From contig NZ_LQIU01000012.1 of assembly GCF_001499995.1 (NCBI RefSeq), forward strand, positions 310,001 through 374,000: a stretch of DNA of 64,000 nucleotides, written 5' to 3'. The stretch is from Mycobacterium sp. IS-1496. Its GTDB lineage: Bacteria; Actinomycetota; Actinomycetes; Mycobacteriales; Mycobacteriaceae. Both the position numbers and the translations under genes were made by a program. Of the stretch, positions 57,201-64,000 are shown piece after piece (the first letter of the stretch is position 1; each line of letters opens with the position of its first letter). Below the pieces are notes generated by a model. It was not told the DNA's origin and ran no database searches. It saw nothing but the letters and a program-made list of their open reading frames with translations.

Positions 57201-59397
57201 CTATTTCGCAACCAAAATCTCGCCGCCACTTGATAGGTAGTGGGTTCTTTGTCGTCAGGATCATCAGCGAATTCGCAACCTGTTCAAACGGTATCCCTAT
57301 CCCGATCGCCGAAGCGGCTGCGAAAAGGGCGGCGAAAAGAGTTGTGCCTTGCAACTCCGCGGGTAACGTGTTTTCACGTAGTACTTGGTGTTCCGCCTTT
57401 CCATCATGGTAGATCAGTGCCTCAGGTGAGACGAAAAGAGCCGGTTTATTCTGTTCAATCTGTGAGCGGATCATCGGGCTATCGGCGGCGCAGCTGACGA
57501 GAAAGGTTTCACGGTGACCATTTAGCCGTAGCAACTCCATGGAAGGCTCGTCGTCAGCATTGACGATGACTGGCCCCTTGGACGCATTGAAAAGCGCCGT
57601 ATAAGACGTTACTGTCCGCTCTTTAGAGGCTTCGTCGCTGCCCCATTCAATGTTGGTAACCGCACAGATGCTGCAGGCGTCGTATCCCAGACCGAACGCG
57701 TGGAAATGGTTTATGTTCGTCTCGATCACTGCAGCTTCGATAGAGTCATCATTGAGCAGAATCTCAGCGGCTCGGTGTGGTTTGGTGTCGGCTAATCCAA
57801 TGCTCACTCCTGCGACGAAGATTTCGGGTTTTGTGGCTAGCCCGACATCCCGCCCCGCATAAGTAATGATTTGGGCCGCCATTCGCGCTGCAAGCTGTTT
57901 TTGCCGATTACCGCTGACAGCAATAATCGGAATGCGACCATCTGAACCGGGCTCGTAGAGTAGATCGACTATCGGGTTGGCGACATCGCGCGGTTCTCCG
58001 ACGTCGGGTTCAACATGTAGTAGAAGGCCGGGTCTGGAGCCCACTTCGCATATGGCGCCGCAGCCCTCTTTGTATGACTTGGAGATATCGGGGGTGATGA
58101 AATCAACGCCGCATATGTCCATATCGAATGCAGCCGCAGCGCGGATTGCAAGGTCGCGATTATCGGGATGAACATCATCGGTGATGTCAATGCAGGTGCC
58201 ACCTTGGGAATAGTTCGAGGCAGAACGGAAGTAGACGGTCACTCCTTCGGGAGCAACTGAGTCGAAGGTGTACCCCTGGCGCTGGAGGTGGATTTCTGAG
58301 ACTGCATCTACTTTTATGTCATACTTGGGTCGGCGCCCGTAGGCATGACGATTACGGTTCATTCGCTCCACGAGCTCTCGAATGGTCTGCTTCCCATCAG
58401 AGACGATCTGTGCGGGAAGCCGCTTGACGGCTGCGACAAGTTCGTCGCCAATCACCAGCAAGCGATGGTCCTCGCCCGGAATGTGGGTTTCGATGATGGC
58501 GCGCGAAGAATACTTGACCGCTTCGTGGTATGCGGCCTCGACTTCTTCTAGTGTGGTGAGCGCCGTGCTCACCCCCAGCCCGGTGTAGGAATCCCTAGGC
58601 TTGACAACGACAGGGAAGCCGATCTGTCTGGCTCCACGCAACGCGGCCTGGACGTTGGATGCCGATACCTGCCGGGGTACAGGCATCCCAAGGCGCCGCA
58701 GGGTATTAGCGGTCATTTCCTTATCTTCGGTCATCTTGAAACCGATCAGAGAAAGCAGCTCGGTCGTCGCAGATCGAACCATCTTGCGATGAACTCCATA
58801 TCCGAGTTGCGCTATCTTGCTGTCAATGCGCAGATATGGGATATTGCGGTTGACTGCCGCTTCAATGATGTAGCGTGTATTGATGTCCATGCGCCGGTTG
58901 GCGCTCCATTGTGACAGCGGATTGCGAATTGCATCGAAATCGAAGTGAATAGCAGGACTGTCTGTATCGCTCAGCGTTGCAGGTAGACACTTCTGGATCA
59001 GGGCAATGGCGAGCTGCCCGGCTTTTTCTCCGTAAACGGGATCTGAATATTCGTAGACGACATTAAAGACGGAAGGTGTTTGAGTTGGTTCGGCATTACC
59101 GTAGCGGACGGGCATTTCCATCTTTTTCTGCAGCTCGATCGATAGCCGCCAGATTAGTTCGGCGAGGTGCATACCGCCGTGTTGCTTCATCTTCAGGGCG
59201 CACTCCCCTACCCTCTCGCCGAGGTAAGCCCGTTTTTCAAGTCCGGGCAGGTAGCTGAGGATTCTGTCGACGAATTCGGGACCTGCATCCAACGTACGGA
59301 TATCATGGCGAGCACCGAGACGAACGGTCATCATCACAACACTCTGGTTGGAGTAGATGTTTGCACCTTTGTAGAGGGTTTGAGAAAGAACCTTCAT
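54217..59397 (-). CDS. Cyanophycin synthetase-like / MurF-like / CapA-like fusion protein
   Basis: About 1726 residues from the ATG at 59397, chosen for an AAGG ribosome-binding site and a CphA-like N-terminus (MKVLSQTLYKGANIYS); a GTG 33 bases upstream is possible. Domains: CphA N domain (~1-150, FNVVYEY); ATP-grasp (~195-470, VVVKPRDSYTGLGV and EVGSRPGLLLH); Mur-ligase-like (~485-870) with a degenerate P-loop GNRQKQ around K500; MurF-like ligase (~875-1360) with an intact P-loop TGSVGKSTTTT (K998), DDAYSANPGS and VLGEMKELGD; CapA/PgsA metallophosphoesterase (~1380-1690, FLGDTG, NLETPLT, ANNHSFDYG, SPHWGRNY, GHGSHM). No signal peptide. Likely ATP-dependent assembly of a peptide or poly-amino-acid. 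The substrate is unknown. Confidence 0.85.
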   Translation of the reverse strand: MKVLSQTLYKGANIYSNQSVVMMTVRLGARHDIRTLDAGPEFVDRILSYLPGLEKRAYLGERVGECALKMKQHGGMHLAELIWRLSIELQKKMEMPVRYGNAEPTQTPSVFNVVYEYSDPVYGEKAGQLAIALIQKCLPATLSDTDSPAIHFDFDAIRNPLSQWSANRRMDINTRYIIEAAVNRNIPYLRIDSKIAQLGYGVHRKMVRSATTELLSLIGFKMTEDKEMTANTLRRLGMPVPRQVSASNVQAALRGARQIGFPVVVKPRDSYTGLGVSTALTTLEEVEAAYHEAVKYSSRAIIETHIPGEDHRLLVIGDELVAAVKRLPAQIVSDGKQTIRELVERMNRNRHAYGRRPKYDIKVDAVSEIHLQRQGYTFDSVAPEGVTVYFRSASNYSQGGTCIDITDDVHPDNRDLAIRAAAAFDMDICGVDFITPDISKSYKEGCGAICEVGSRPGLLLHVEPDVGEPRDVANPIVDLLYEPGSDGRIPIIAVSGNRQKQLAARMAAQIITYAGRDVGLATKPEIFVAGVSIGLADTKPHRAAEILLNDDSIEAAVIETNINHFHAFGLGYDACSICAVTNIEWGSDEASKERTVTSYTALFNASKGPVIVNADDEPSMELLRLNGHRETFLVSCAADSPMIRSQIEQNKPALFVSPEALIYHDGKAEHQVLRENTLPAELQGTTLFAALFAAASAIGIGIPFEQVANSLMILTTKNPLPIKWRRDFGCEIVAVDSIRTDAIDRILATLETLQTDGRTLLVCDADFMSRINGKLHARRSEALFDEAFVVGNCDCRVLGSIPLTTAASDAFALQKALLRSAPTDRIAVFTSRFVHIGKLLDDSRIKGALFEAARSESPATSREPLVSPYSSKKDERLWYADELALAVNGEWVNHPGSHWYGSGVTYFDWAIKPGDIVIASNKEQWPKKYDDLQSRIPQLFERGASAAIVSNIPPNLNVGEKYPVLVVKNTRAALDHLGSAAILRSKAKTVAVTGSVGKSTTTTMIDYLLQQQGKTHATVKNFNSTPGVPLTAARTPRDCEYAVYEIGIGRSHRANYLRAKMINPDVAMITTIQPDHIEFYKSIDGIINAKTDILKEVKSGGTAILNRDSPYFELQRTTLESKFTGRVLTFGEHPESDIRLMNVLVDDSACKADVVIDGRMLDVIVPHPGRHMLQNATAALAAVYALGADWEKAARDLRDVPKMAGRADIQTRPCKDGTYTLIDDAYSANPGSVVSALELLGMLQPNRGGRRVAVLGEMKELGDATRQLHLELREPILKTKLDKVYMLGKGIKPLWETLPDEIRGLYAESSEAVVADLQHEIRDGDILLVKGSARSLVAMNEILQYLKRGQEPPTVALPKKSQPLYNAPRVIPLKRASDARLLFLGDTGFGENYQERIEARGGQNILKSRGYDYPLEKIKPMLLEADAVIANLETPLTSIKHSPFEGQKSWIHHGHPDSSSKALLRHNIGFAMLANNHSFDYGEEGFFETLNTLEEADIGYAGAGRTESDAHRALRLRFGFSKERVTVAVISVYQWSRQADEKFGMFAKNGSRGLNAMLLPQVRKQIENLRKEEPECFIIVSPHWGRNYQWRSSYQREVAEEVLAAGADLIIGHGSHMVQEFERIGAKWVVYSVGNFMFNSPGRYKKFNAPPFSLIASLSFVETDVGIRKSLRLYPIVTDNNLTHYQIRRCDEVEFESLSNTLEEQGCTLLKSSDIWGHFFELRMNE

Positions 59398-59690
59398 TGC
59401 GTCGACCTTTTCAATGGATTTATCGGCCACGATAGCGCCCAGAGGAGTGGTGTGAGTCAGAAGCGCGAAACGACGTGTCGACTGCGCCGGCTTTGAACGG
59501 ACGCCTCAGATTCGACACCCTCAACGGCGTCCAGGATCGCGTCGACTGGCGGTTCGTAGACGACGTCGACGACGTCGACGACCCCGATGGTTCCCTGGCG
59601 AAAGATCGTTACGCTCCAGGGGTCCTCGGCTGCTGACTCCCACCCGCCTCGTCTTGACCCTCCCCTCGGGGGAGACTCCACGCTGGGGTC

Positions 59691-60059
59691 ATGACAGTGA
59701 ACAGAAGCAGTGAGGGCAGCCGGACGTCGTGGGACGAACTGTCCGCCGTCATCAGGACATACCTCGTCGCACACCGAACGCTGGATGTCGACACCGCGGT
59801 CGCGACGTTCACGCCTGACGCCGAGGTGGCCGACGAGGGCCACACCTTTCGCGGTCGGGACGAGATCGAGGCCTGGCTCGGCAAGGCGGGCAGCCAGTAC
59901 ACCTACACCACCGAGTTCGACCACGCCACCGTGGCCGGGGCGGGCTACGCCGACGTGGTGCAGCATCTGGAAGGCGACTTCCCCGGCGGCGTGGCCGACC
60001 TGCACTACCGGTTCACCCTCGACGGTGAACTGATCCGCTGTCTGGTGATCGAGCCCTGA
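59691..60059 (+). CDS. SnoaL-like (NTF2-fold) protein
   Basis: 122 residues with a SnoaL/DUF-type NTF2 fold (VATFTPDAEVADEGHTFRGR; EIEAWLG). Three bases before the SDR gene, so probably co-transcribed. Return to host-like GC marks the right edge of the island just upstream. Function unknown; such proteins are often small isomerases or ligand binders. Confidence 0.75.
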   Translation: MTVNRSSEGSRTSWDELSAVIRTYLVAHRTLDVDTAVATFTPDAEVADEGHTFRGRDEIEAWLGKAGSQYTYTTEFDHATVAGAGYADVVQHLEGDFPGGVADLHYRFTLDGELIRCLVIEP

Positions 60060-60062
60060 GCC

Positions 60063-60902
60063 GTGACGAGGAACTGGTTCATCACCGGCGGGACGCCGGG
60101 TGGGTTCGGGATGGCCTTCGCCGAGGCCGCTCTGGAGGCCGGCGACCGCGTGGTGCTCACCGCGCGGCGGCCCGCTGAATTGGACACGTGGGCACAGACG
60201 CACGGTGATCGCGTGCTCGTCGTGCCGTTGGACGTCACCGATGCCGCGCAAGTGCATGATGCAGTCGCGGCCGCCGAGGGTTTCGGCGGCATCGACGTAC
60301 TGGTCAACAACGCCGGGCGCGGGTGGTACGGGTCGGTCGAGGGCATGAGCGACCCGGACGTGCGCGGGATGTTCGAGCTGAACTTCTTCTCCGTCGTCTC
60401 GGTCATCCGCGCGGCGCTACCCGGTATGCGCGCCAGGGGCAGCGGGTGGATCGTCAACATGTCGTCGGTGGCGGGGCTTCACGGGGTCACCGGCTTCGGC
60501 TATTACAGCGCAACGAAATTCGCGGTCGAAGGCCTCACCGAGGTGCTGCGTGACGAGGTTTCGCCGTTCGGGATCCGCGTGATGGCGGTGGAGCCCGGTG
60601 CGTTCCGCACCCGCGCCTACGCCGGCTTCGCCGACGAGCCCGTCGAGGAAGCGATCCCGGCTTACCGCCCGATGCTCGAGGAGGTCCGAGCGGCCATGGT
60701 CGCCCAGAACGGTTCCCAGCCCGGCGACCCGCACCGGGGCGCGCGCGCGGTGATCGCGGCCATGGCGCAGGATCCGCCGCCGCACCGACTCGTGCTCGGC
60801 GGCGACGGTTTCGAAGTCGCCGTCGCGACGTTCGAACAGACGCTGACCGACCTCCGCCGAAGCGAGGAACTCTCCCGAGGCGCCGACTTCCCGGACGACT
60901 GA
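60063..60902 (+). CDS. Short-chain dehydrogenase/reductase
   Basis: 279 residues from a GTG. SDR motifs TGGTPGGFGMAFA, NNAGRGWYGSVEG, NMSSVAGLHG and YYSATKFAVEG are complete. C-terminal features are those of the oxidoreductases of the retinol-dehydrogenase-like actinobacterial group. Substrate unknown. Confidence 0.85.
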   Translation: MTRNWFITGGTPGGFGMAFAEAALEAGDRVVLTARRPAELDTWAQTHGDRVLVVPLDVTDAAQVHDAVAAAEGFGGIDVLVNNAGRGWYGSVEGMSDPDVRGMFELNFFSVVSVIRAALPGMRARGSGWIVNMSSVAGLHGVTGFGYYSATKFAVEGLTEVLRDEVSPFGIRVMAVEPGAFRTRAYAGFADEPVEEAIPAYRPMLEEVRAAMVAQNGSQPGDPHRGARAVIAAMAQDPPPHRLVLGGDGFEVAVATFEQTLTDLRRSEELSRGADFPDD

Positions 60903-61021
60903 TCAGCCCACCCGCCGAATGTGCGCTCACTGCGAGGGATCGGTCGAAAAGTCGCAAGCAGCGCACGCTCGGCGCCCGACGATCTCCGCGGCCGCGAGCA
61001 GAGCCCTGACCGCGGCGGCCG

Positions 61022-61843
61022 TCACCCCTCGGTGACCGGCGCCAGCCGGAAGACCGGCCAGCCGATCTCCGTGCGCCACGCCTGCGGGTCGTCGGTGTCG
61101 CGCGGGCCCACCCGGTAGATCTCCTGGATCGGGCCGTCGACGGCCAGGGTGTGTTCGACCACCCAGGCGCCGAGCCGGCCGTAGGTGACGTCGATGTCGT
61201 CGTGCGGCCCGGGATGCACGGCGACGGCGAGGTCGGCAGGCGGGAGGTCGAGCACTCTGATCCGTCCCGACGGACGGGGTGCGCGCACCGGACGAAACAC
61301 GGTGAACGTACCGGCGCCATGGGTGAACAGTTCGTTGGCGTAGTGCCCGCCGGGCGGACCCGTGCGCTCCACCGGCGCGTACGCCTCGTCCAACTCCGCC
61401 ATCGCGGCGTCGTACCAGGCGAGCGAATCCTCGAGGGCGATATGGCCGCTGACCGCCGCAACGGTGCGGGCGGACACCGAACGCATCTCGACCGCGATGT
61501 CAGCGGGATCGGGATGCAGGAGCCGGCGAAGCGACACGACGGCGGCCCGGGTCCGGTCCAGCTCGGCCTCGAGGCGCTTGAGATGGCTGGCGATCACCTC
61601 CGCCCGGTGATCTGGATCTCCGCTCGCCAGAATCGATTTGACCTCGGCCAGGGGCACGTCGAGCTGACGCAGCTTCTGGATCACCTGGGCGGTGGGGATC
61701 TGGTCGGAGGTGTAGTAGCGGTATCCGGTGAAGCGGTCCACCGTGGCGGGCTCGAGGAGCCCGGCCTCGTGATAGCGGCGAAGGGTGCGCACGCTCAGGC
61801 GCGTCAGGGTCGCGAACTCCCCGATCGACAGTCCGGGACGCAT
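61022..61843 (-). CDS. MerR-family regulator with GyrI-like effector domain
   Basis: 273 residues. N-terminal MerR winged helix (SIGEFATLTRLSVRTLRRYHEAGLL; FTGYRYYTSDQ), coiled-coil (about 75-105) and a C-terminal effector-binding domain of the BmrR/GyrI type (VHPGPHDDIDVTYGRLGAWV). Probably senses a small hydrophobic ligand; targets unknown. The SDR/SnoaL pair converges on it. Confidence 0.85.
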   Translation of the reverse strand: MRPGLSIGEFATLTRLSVRTLRRYHEAGLLEPATVDRFTGYRYYTSDQIPTAQVIQKLRQLDVPLAEVKSILASGDPDHRAEVIASHLKRLEAELDRTRAAVVSLRRLLHPDPADIAVEMRSVSARTVAAVSGHIALEDSLAWYDAAMAELDEAYAPVERTGPPGGHYANELFTHGAGTFTVFRPVRAPRPSGRIRVLDLPPADLAVAVHPGPHDDIDVTYGRLGAWVVEHTLAVDGPIQEIYRVGPRDTDDPQAWRTEIGWPVFRLAPVTEG

Positions 61844-61888
61844 GGGCGACGCCTCCTGCTCTGCCCGTATCGAAACGGCTGCGGCCGG

Positions 61889-62749
61889 CTAGGCCGGTTT
61901 CAGCTCCACACCCGACAGCGCCACGGCGTTGTCGCGGCTCGGCGCGGTGATCGTCGCGATGAGTGTGTCGTTCTCTTTCCACACATTGGCCCGCAGCGTC
62001 TCGCCCGGGAACACCACACCCGCGAACCGGGCGCCGTAGGAGCTCACCCGTGCGACGTCACCGTCGAGGAACTCATCCACGATCGCCTTGCACGCGATGC
62101 CGTAGGTGCACAGGCCGTGCAGGATCGGCCGCGGGAAACCTGCTGCCGCAGCGAAATCCGGGTCGGAGTGCAGGGGGTTGCGGTCACCGCACAACCGGTA
62201 CAGGAGCGCCTGCTGCGGGAGGATGGGCAGGTCGATCTCGGCGTCGGGCGCGCGCTCGGGCGGTTCGGCCGACGTCGACGGTCCGCGTTCACCGCCGAAA
62301 CCGCCCTCACCGCGGGCGAAGATCGAGCGCTTCTGCGTCCACAGCAGCGTTCCGCCCGGATCCTTGACCTCGGTCTCGGACCAGATGACCGCGGCCTTGC
62401 CCTTGTCCCAGATGTCGGTGAACCGGGTGACCGCAATGCCGGTGCCCGACGGCGGGATCCGTCCCGGAACGGTGACGGCCTCGCTGGCGTGCAGCACCTT
62501 GGACAGTTCGATGTCGATGCCGGGGAACTGCACCGACGGCGGCTCGGTCATGTGGAAGCTCTGCGCCACATTGCCGAACGTGGGCAGCACCTGTGGAGTG
62601 TTGTCCACCAGGTACCGCAGCTCACGCTTGTCCATCGGGTCGACGCCCGCGCCCAGCCCGAGGTGGTAGAGCTGGACATCGCTACTCGTCCACGAGAACT
62701 CGGCGGGTGGCAGTTCGGCGCCCAGCGCCTCGTCCAGATTGATCGGCAT
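61889..62749 (-). CDS. hsd4B: MaoC-family enoyl-CoA hydratase (Rv3538-like)
   Basis: 286-residue double hot-dog hydratase of the peroxisomal multifunctional type 2 kind. The C-terminal hydratase motif RLCGDRNPLHSDPDFAAAAGFPRPILHG is clear, with the catalytic Asp and His. Position next to kstD matches Rv3538 (named hsd4B), a sterol side-chain hydratase candidate. Starts four bases after the kstD stop on the same strand. Confidence 0.88.
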   Translation of the reverse strand: MPINLDEALGAELPPAEFSWTSSDVQLYHLGLGAGVDPMDKRELRYLVDNTPQVLPTFGNVAQSFHMTEPPSVQFPGIDIELSKVLHASEAVTVPGRIPPSGTGIAVTRFTDIWDKGKAAVIWSETEVKDPGGTLLWTQKRSIFARGEGGFGGERGPSTSAEPPERAPDAEIDLPILPQQALLYRLCGDRNPLHSDPDFAAAAGFPRPILHGLCTYGIACKAIVDEFLDGDVARVSSYGARFAGVVFPGETLRANVWKENDTLIATITAPSRDNAVALSGVELKPA

Positions 62750-62753
62750 GGGT

Positions 62754-64000
62754 TCAGTCCTTCCCGGCGAGGTGGAGCGCCGCCAGGTATCCGAACGTCA
62801 TCGCGGGACCGATGGTCCCGCCCGGCCCCGGATACGTGTGGCCCATGACCGGTGAGCTGACATTGCCTGCCGCATAAAGGCCTTCGATCACCGACCCGTC
62901 GTCGCGCAGCGCCCGGCCGTGCACGTCGGTGCGCACACCGCCCTTGGTCCCAAGATCGCCCGGCACCATCTTCGCCGCGTAGAACGGTCCGTGACTGATC
63001 TCGCCGAGATTCGGGTTCGGCTTGTTCGTCGGGTCGCCGTAGTAGCGGTCGTAGGCACTCTCACCGCGGTGGAAGTCCTCGTCGGTGCCCGACCGTGCGA
63101 ACCCGTTGAAGCGGTCGACCGTCGCGGCGAGCGCATCGGCGGGCAAGCCCGCCTTATCGGCCAGCTCGGCCAGGGTGTCGGCCTTGACGATCACGCCCGA
63201 CTCCAGCCACTTGCTCGGAATGCGTTGTCCCGGCTGCAAACCCGCGAAGATATAGCGGTCGCGGTACTGCTGGTCGAAGATCAGCCACGCCGGGATGTTC
63301 TCACCCGGGCCGGGACCCTGCCCGTACTGGCCGCCGTACATGTGGTGGCACGCCTCCACATACGGCATCGACTCGTTCATGAACCGCTTCCCGGACATGT
63401 TCACGATGATCGATCCAGGGGAGTTGCGCTCGGACAGGGCGAACCAGGGTGCGCCGACCAGCGGCACCGTCGGGCCCCACCACGCGTCCTCCATGAGTTC
63501 CAGCGCGGCGCCCAGTTTCTCGGCGGCCAGAATGCCGTCACCGGTGTTGGCCTTGGCCCCGACCGTCCACTCCGTCGTGATCGGTGCGCGCTGGTACTTG
63601 ACCCGCATCTGCTCGTTCTGCTCGAATCCGCCCGAACCCAGGATCACCCCTCGGCGCGCGCGGATCAGACGCGGCTCGGCGCTCTCGGGAGCCGTCGTAT
63701 CCCGGACGTAGATGCCGCGGACCACGCCGTCCTCGACGTAGAGGTCGGTCAGCGCGGTGTTCAGGAGCACCGGCACACCGGCTTCGCGCAGGCCGATCCG
63801 CAGCGGGGCGATCAGCGCGCGGCCCATCCCGACGAGGTTCTTGCCGGTGGCCTTCGCCCACGTCGCACGCATGCCGACCTTGAGGCTGCGCAGCACGCCA
63901 CGGGGGTGACGCTTGAGCTGGTTCAGCCGGACATAGTCCTGCTGCATGACGACCATGTTCATCGGGACCTTGCCGTACGGCGGTTCGAGACCGGGCAGAT
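62754..64000 (-). CDS. kstD: 3-ketosteroid delta-1-dehydrogenase KstD (5' partial)
   Basis: C-terminal ~415 residues of a ~560-residue flavoenzyme; the frame is open to the window edge, so the N-terminal FAD-binding motif lies outside. Visible are RRGVILGSGGFEQNEQMRV, AWWGPTVPLVG, the catalytic Tyr region YDRYYGDP and the C-terminal FAD motif GPGGTIGPAMTFGYLAA. KstD introduces the C1-C2 double bond of ring A, needed with KshAB for ring B opening. Confidence 0.92.
   Translation of the reverse strand, partial: LPGLEPPYGKVPMNMVVMQQDYVRLNQLKRHPRGVLRSLKVGMRATWAKATGKNLVGMGRALIAPLRIGLREAGVPVLLNTALTDLYVEDGVVRGIYVRDTTAPESAEPRLIRARRGVILGSGGFEQNEQMRVKYQRAPITTEWTVGAKANTGDGILAAEKLGAALELMEDAWWGPTVPLVGAPWFALSERNSPGSIIVNMSGKRFMNESMPYVEACHHMYGGQYGQGPGPGENIPAWLIFDQQYRDRYIFAGLQPGQRIPSKWLESGVIVKADTLAELADKAGLPADALAATVDRFNGFARSGTDEDFHRGESAYDRYYGDPTNKPNPNLGEISHGPFYAAKMVPGDLGTKGGVRTDVHGRALRDDGSVIEGLYAAGNVSSPVMGHTYPGPGGTIGPAMTFGYLAALHLAGKD

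Overview
The window is high-GC actinobacterial DNA and almost certainly comes from a fast-growing Mycobacterium (Mycolicibacterium). It carries most of the mycobacterial sterol-catabolism gene cluster, in the gene order known from the M. tuberculosis Rv3575c-Rv3537 region, with perfect KstR and KstR2 operator sequences at the expected divergent promoters. There are no rRNA or tRNA genes, no CRISPR array and no recognisable transposase or integrase.

Layout. 1-5.1 kb: the end of a zinc/manganese ABC transporter, a LacI-type regulator, a kinase-like protein, trehalose-phosphate phosphatase and the sterol repressor KstR. 5.2-15.3 kb: KstR-controlled genes fadE34, an Rv3572-like secreted protein, kshB and hsaADCB (side chain, ring B opening, ring A/B degradation). 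This block is interrupted at 7.4-9.9 kb by a lower-GC 2.58-kb insertion flanked by a perfect 102-bp direct repeat. 15.4-23.8 kb: accessory genes, namely a metalloprotease-like lipoprotein, a pair of Gly/Cys-rich mini membrane proteins beside a conserved WH-motif protein, a ketone-body uptake and activation operon with its LysR regulator, and a DUF222/HNH gene. 23.8-42.1 kb: the KstR2 regulon for rings C and D (aspB, fadE33-32-31, fadD3, fadE30, ipdF, kstR2, fadA6, ipdC, ipdB, ipdA, echA20, two SDRs) and ddn, with an alcohol dehydrogenase and a SatD/membrane-protein pair in between. 42.1-49.4 kb: the KstR side-chain operon fadA5 / cyp125-fadE28-fadE29-chsH1-chsH2-ltp2.

49.5-51.3 kb holds a putative ESX (type VII) substrate pair. 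From about 51.4 to 59.5 kb the composition drops visibly and codon use changes. This island separates ltp2 from the MaoC hydratase gene and kstD (61.9-64 kb), which normally lie close together. It encodes a low-complexity Asp- and Gly/Asn/Pro-repeat protein and, on the opposite strand, a probable two-gene operon. The first gene encodes a ~1726-residue protein made of a complete cyanophycin-synthetase-like half (N domain, ATP-grasp, Mur-ligase-like), a MurF-like ligase and a CapA/PgsA-like metallophosphoesterase. The second encodes a 348-residue protein of unknown function. This is the best candidate for an undescribed system: the architecture suggests ATP-dependent assembly of a peptide or poly-amino-acid, but the first Mur domain has lost key motifs, so cyanophycin itself is unlikely to be the product.

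How the genes work together: Cyp125, FadA5, FadE28/29/34, ChsH1/H2 and Ltp2 shorten the sterol side chain; KstD and KshB (with KshA, not in the window) open ring B; HsaABCD cleave ring A; FadD3, IpdF, FadE30, IpdC, EchA20, IpdAB, FadA6 and FadE31-33 degrade the remaining C/D-ring propionate. KstR and KstR2 gate these two halves.
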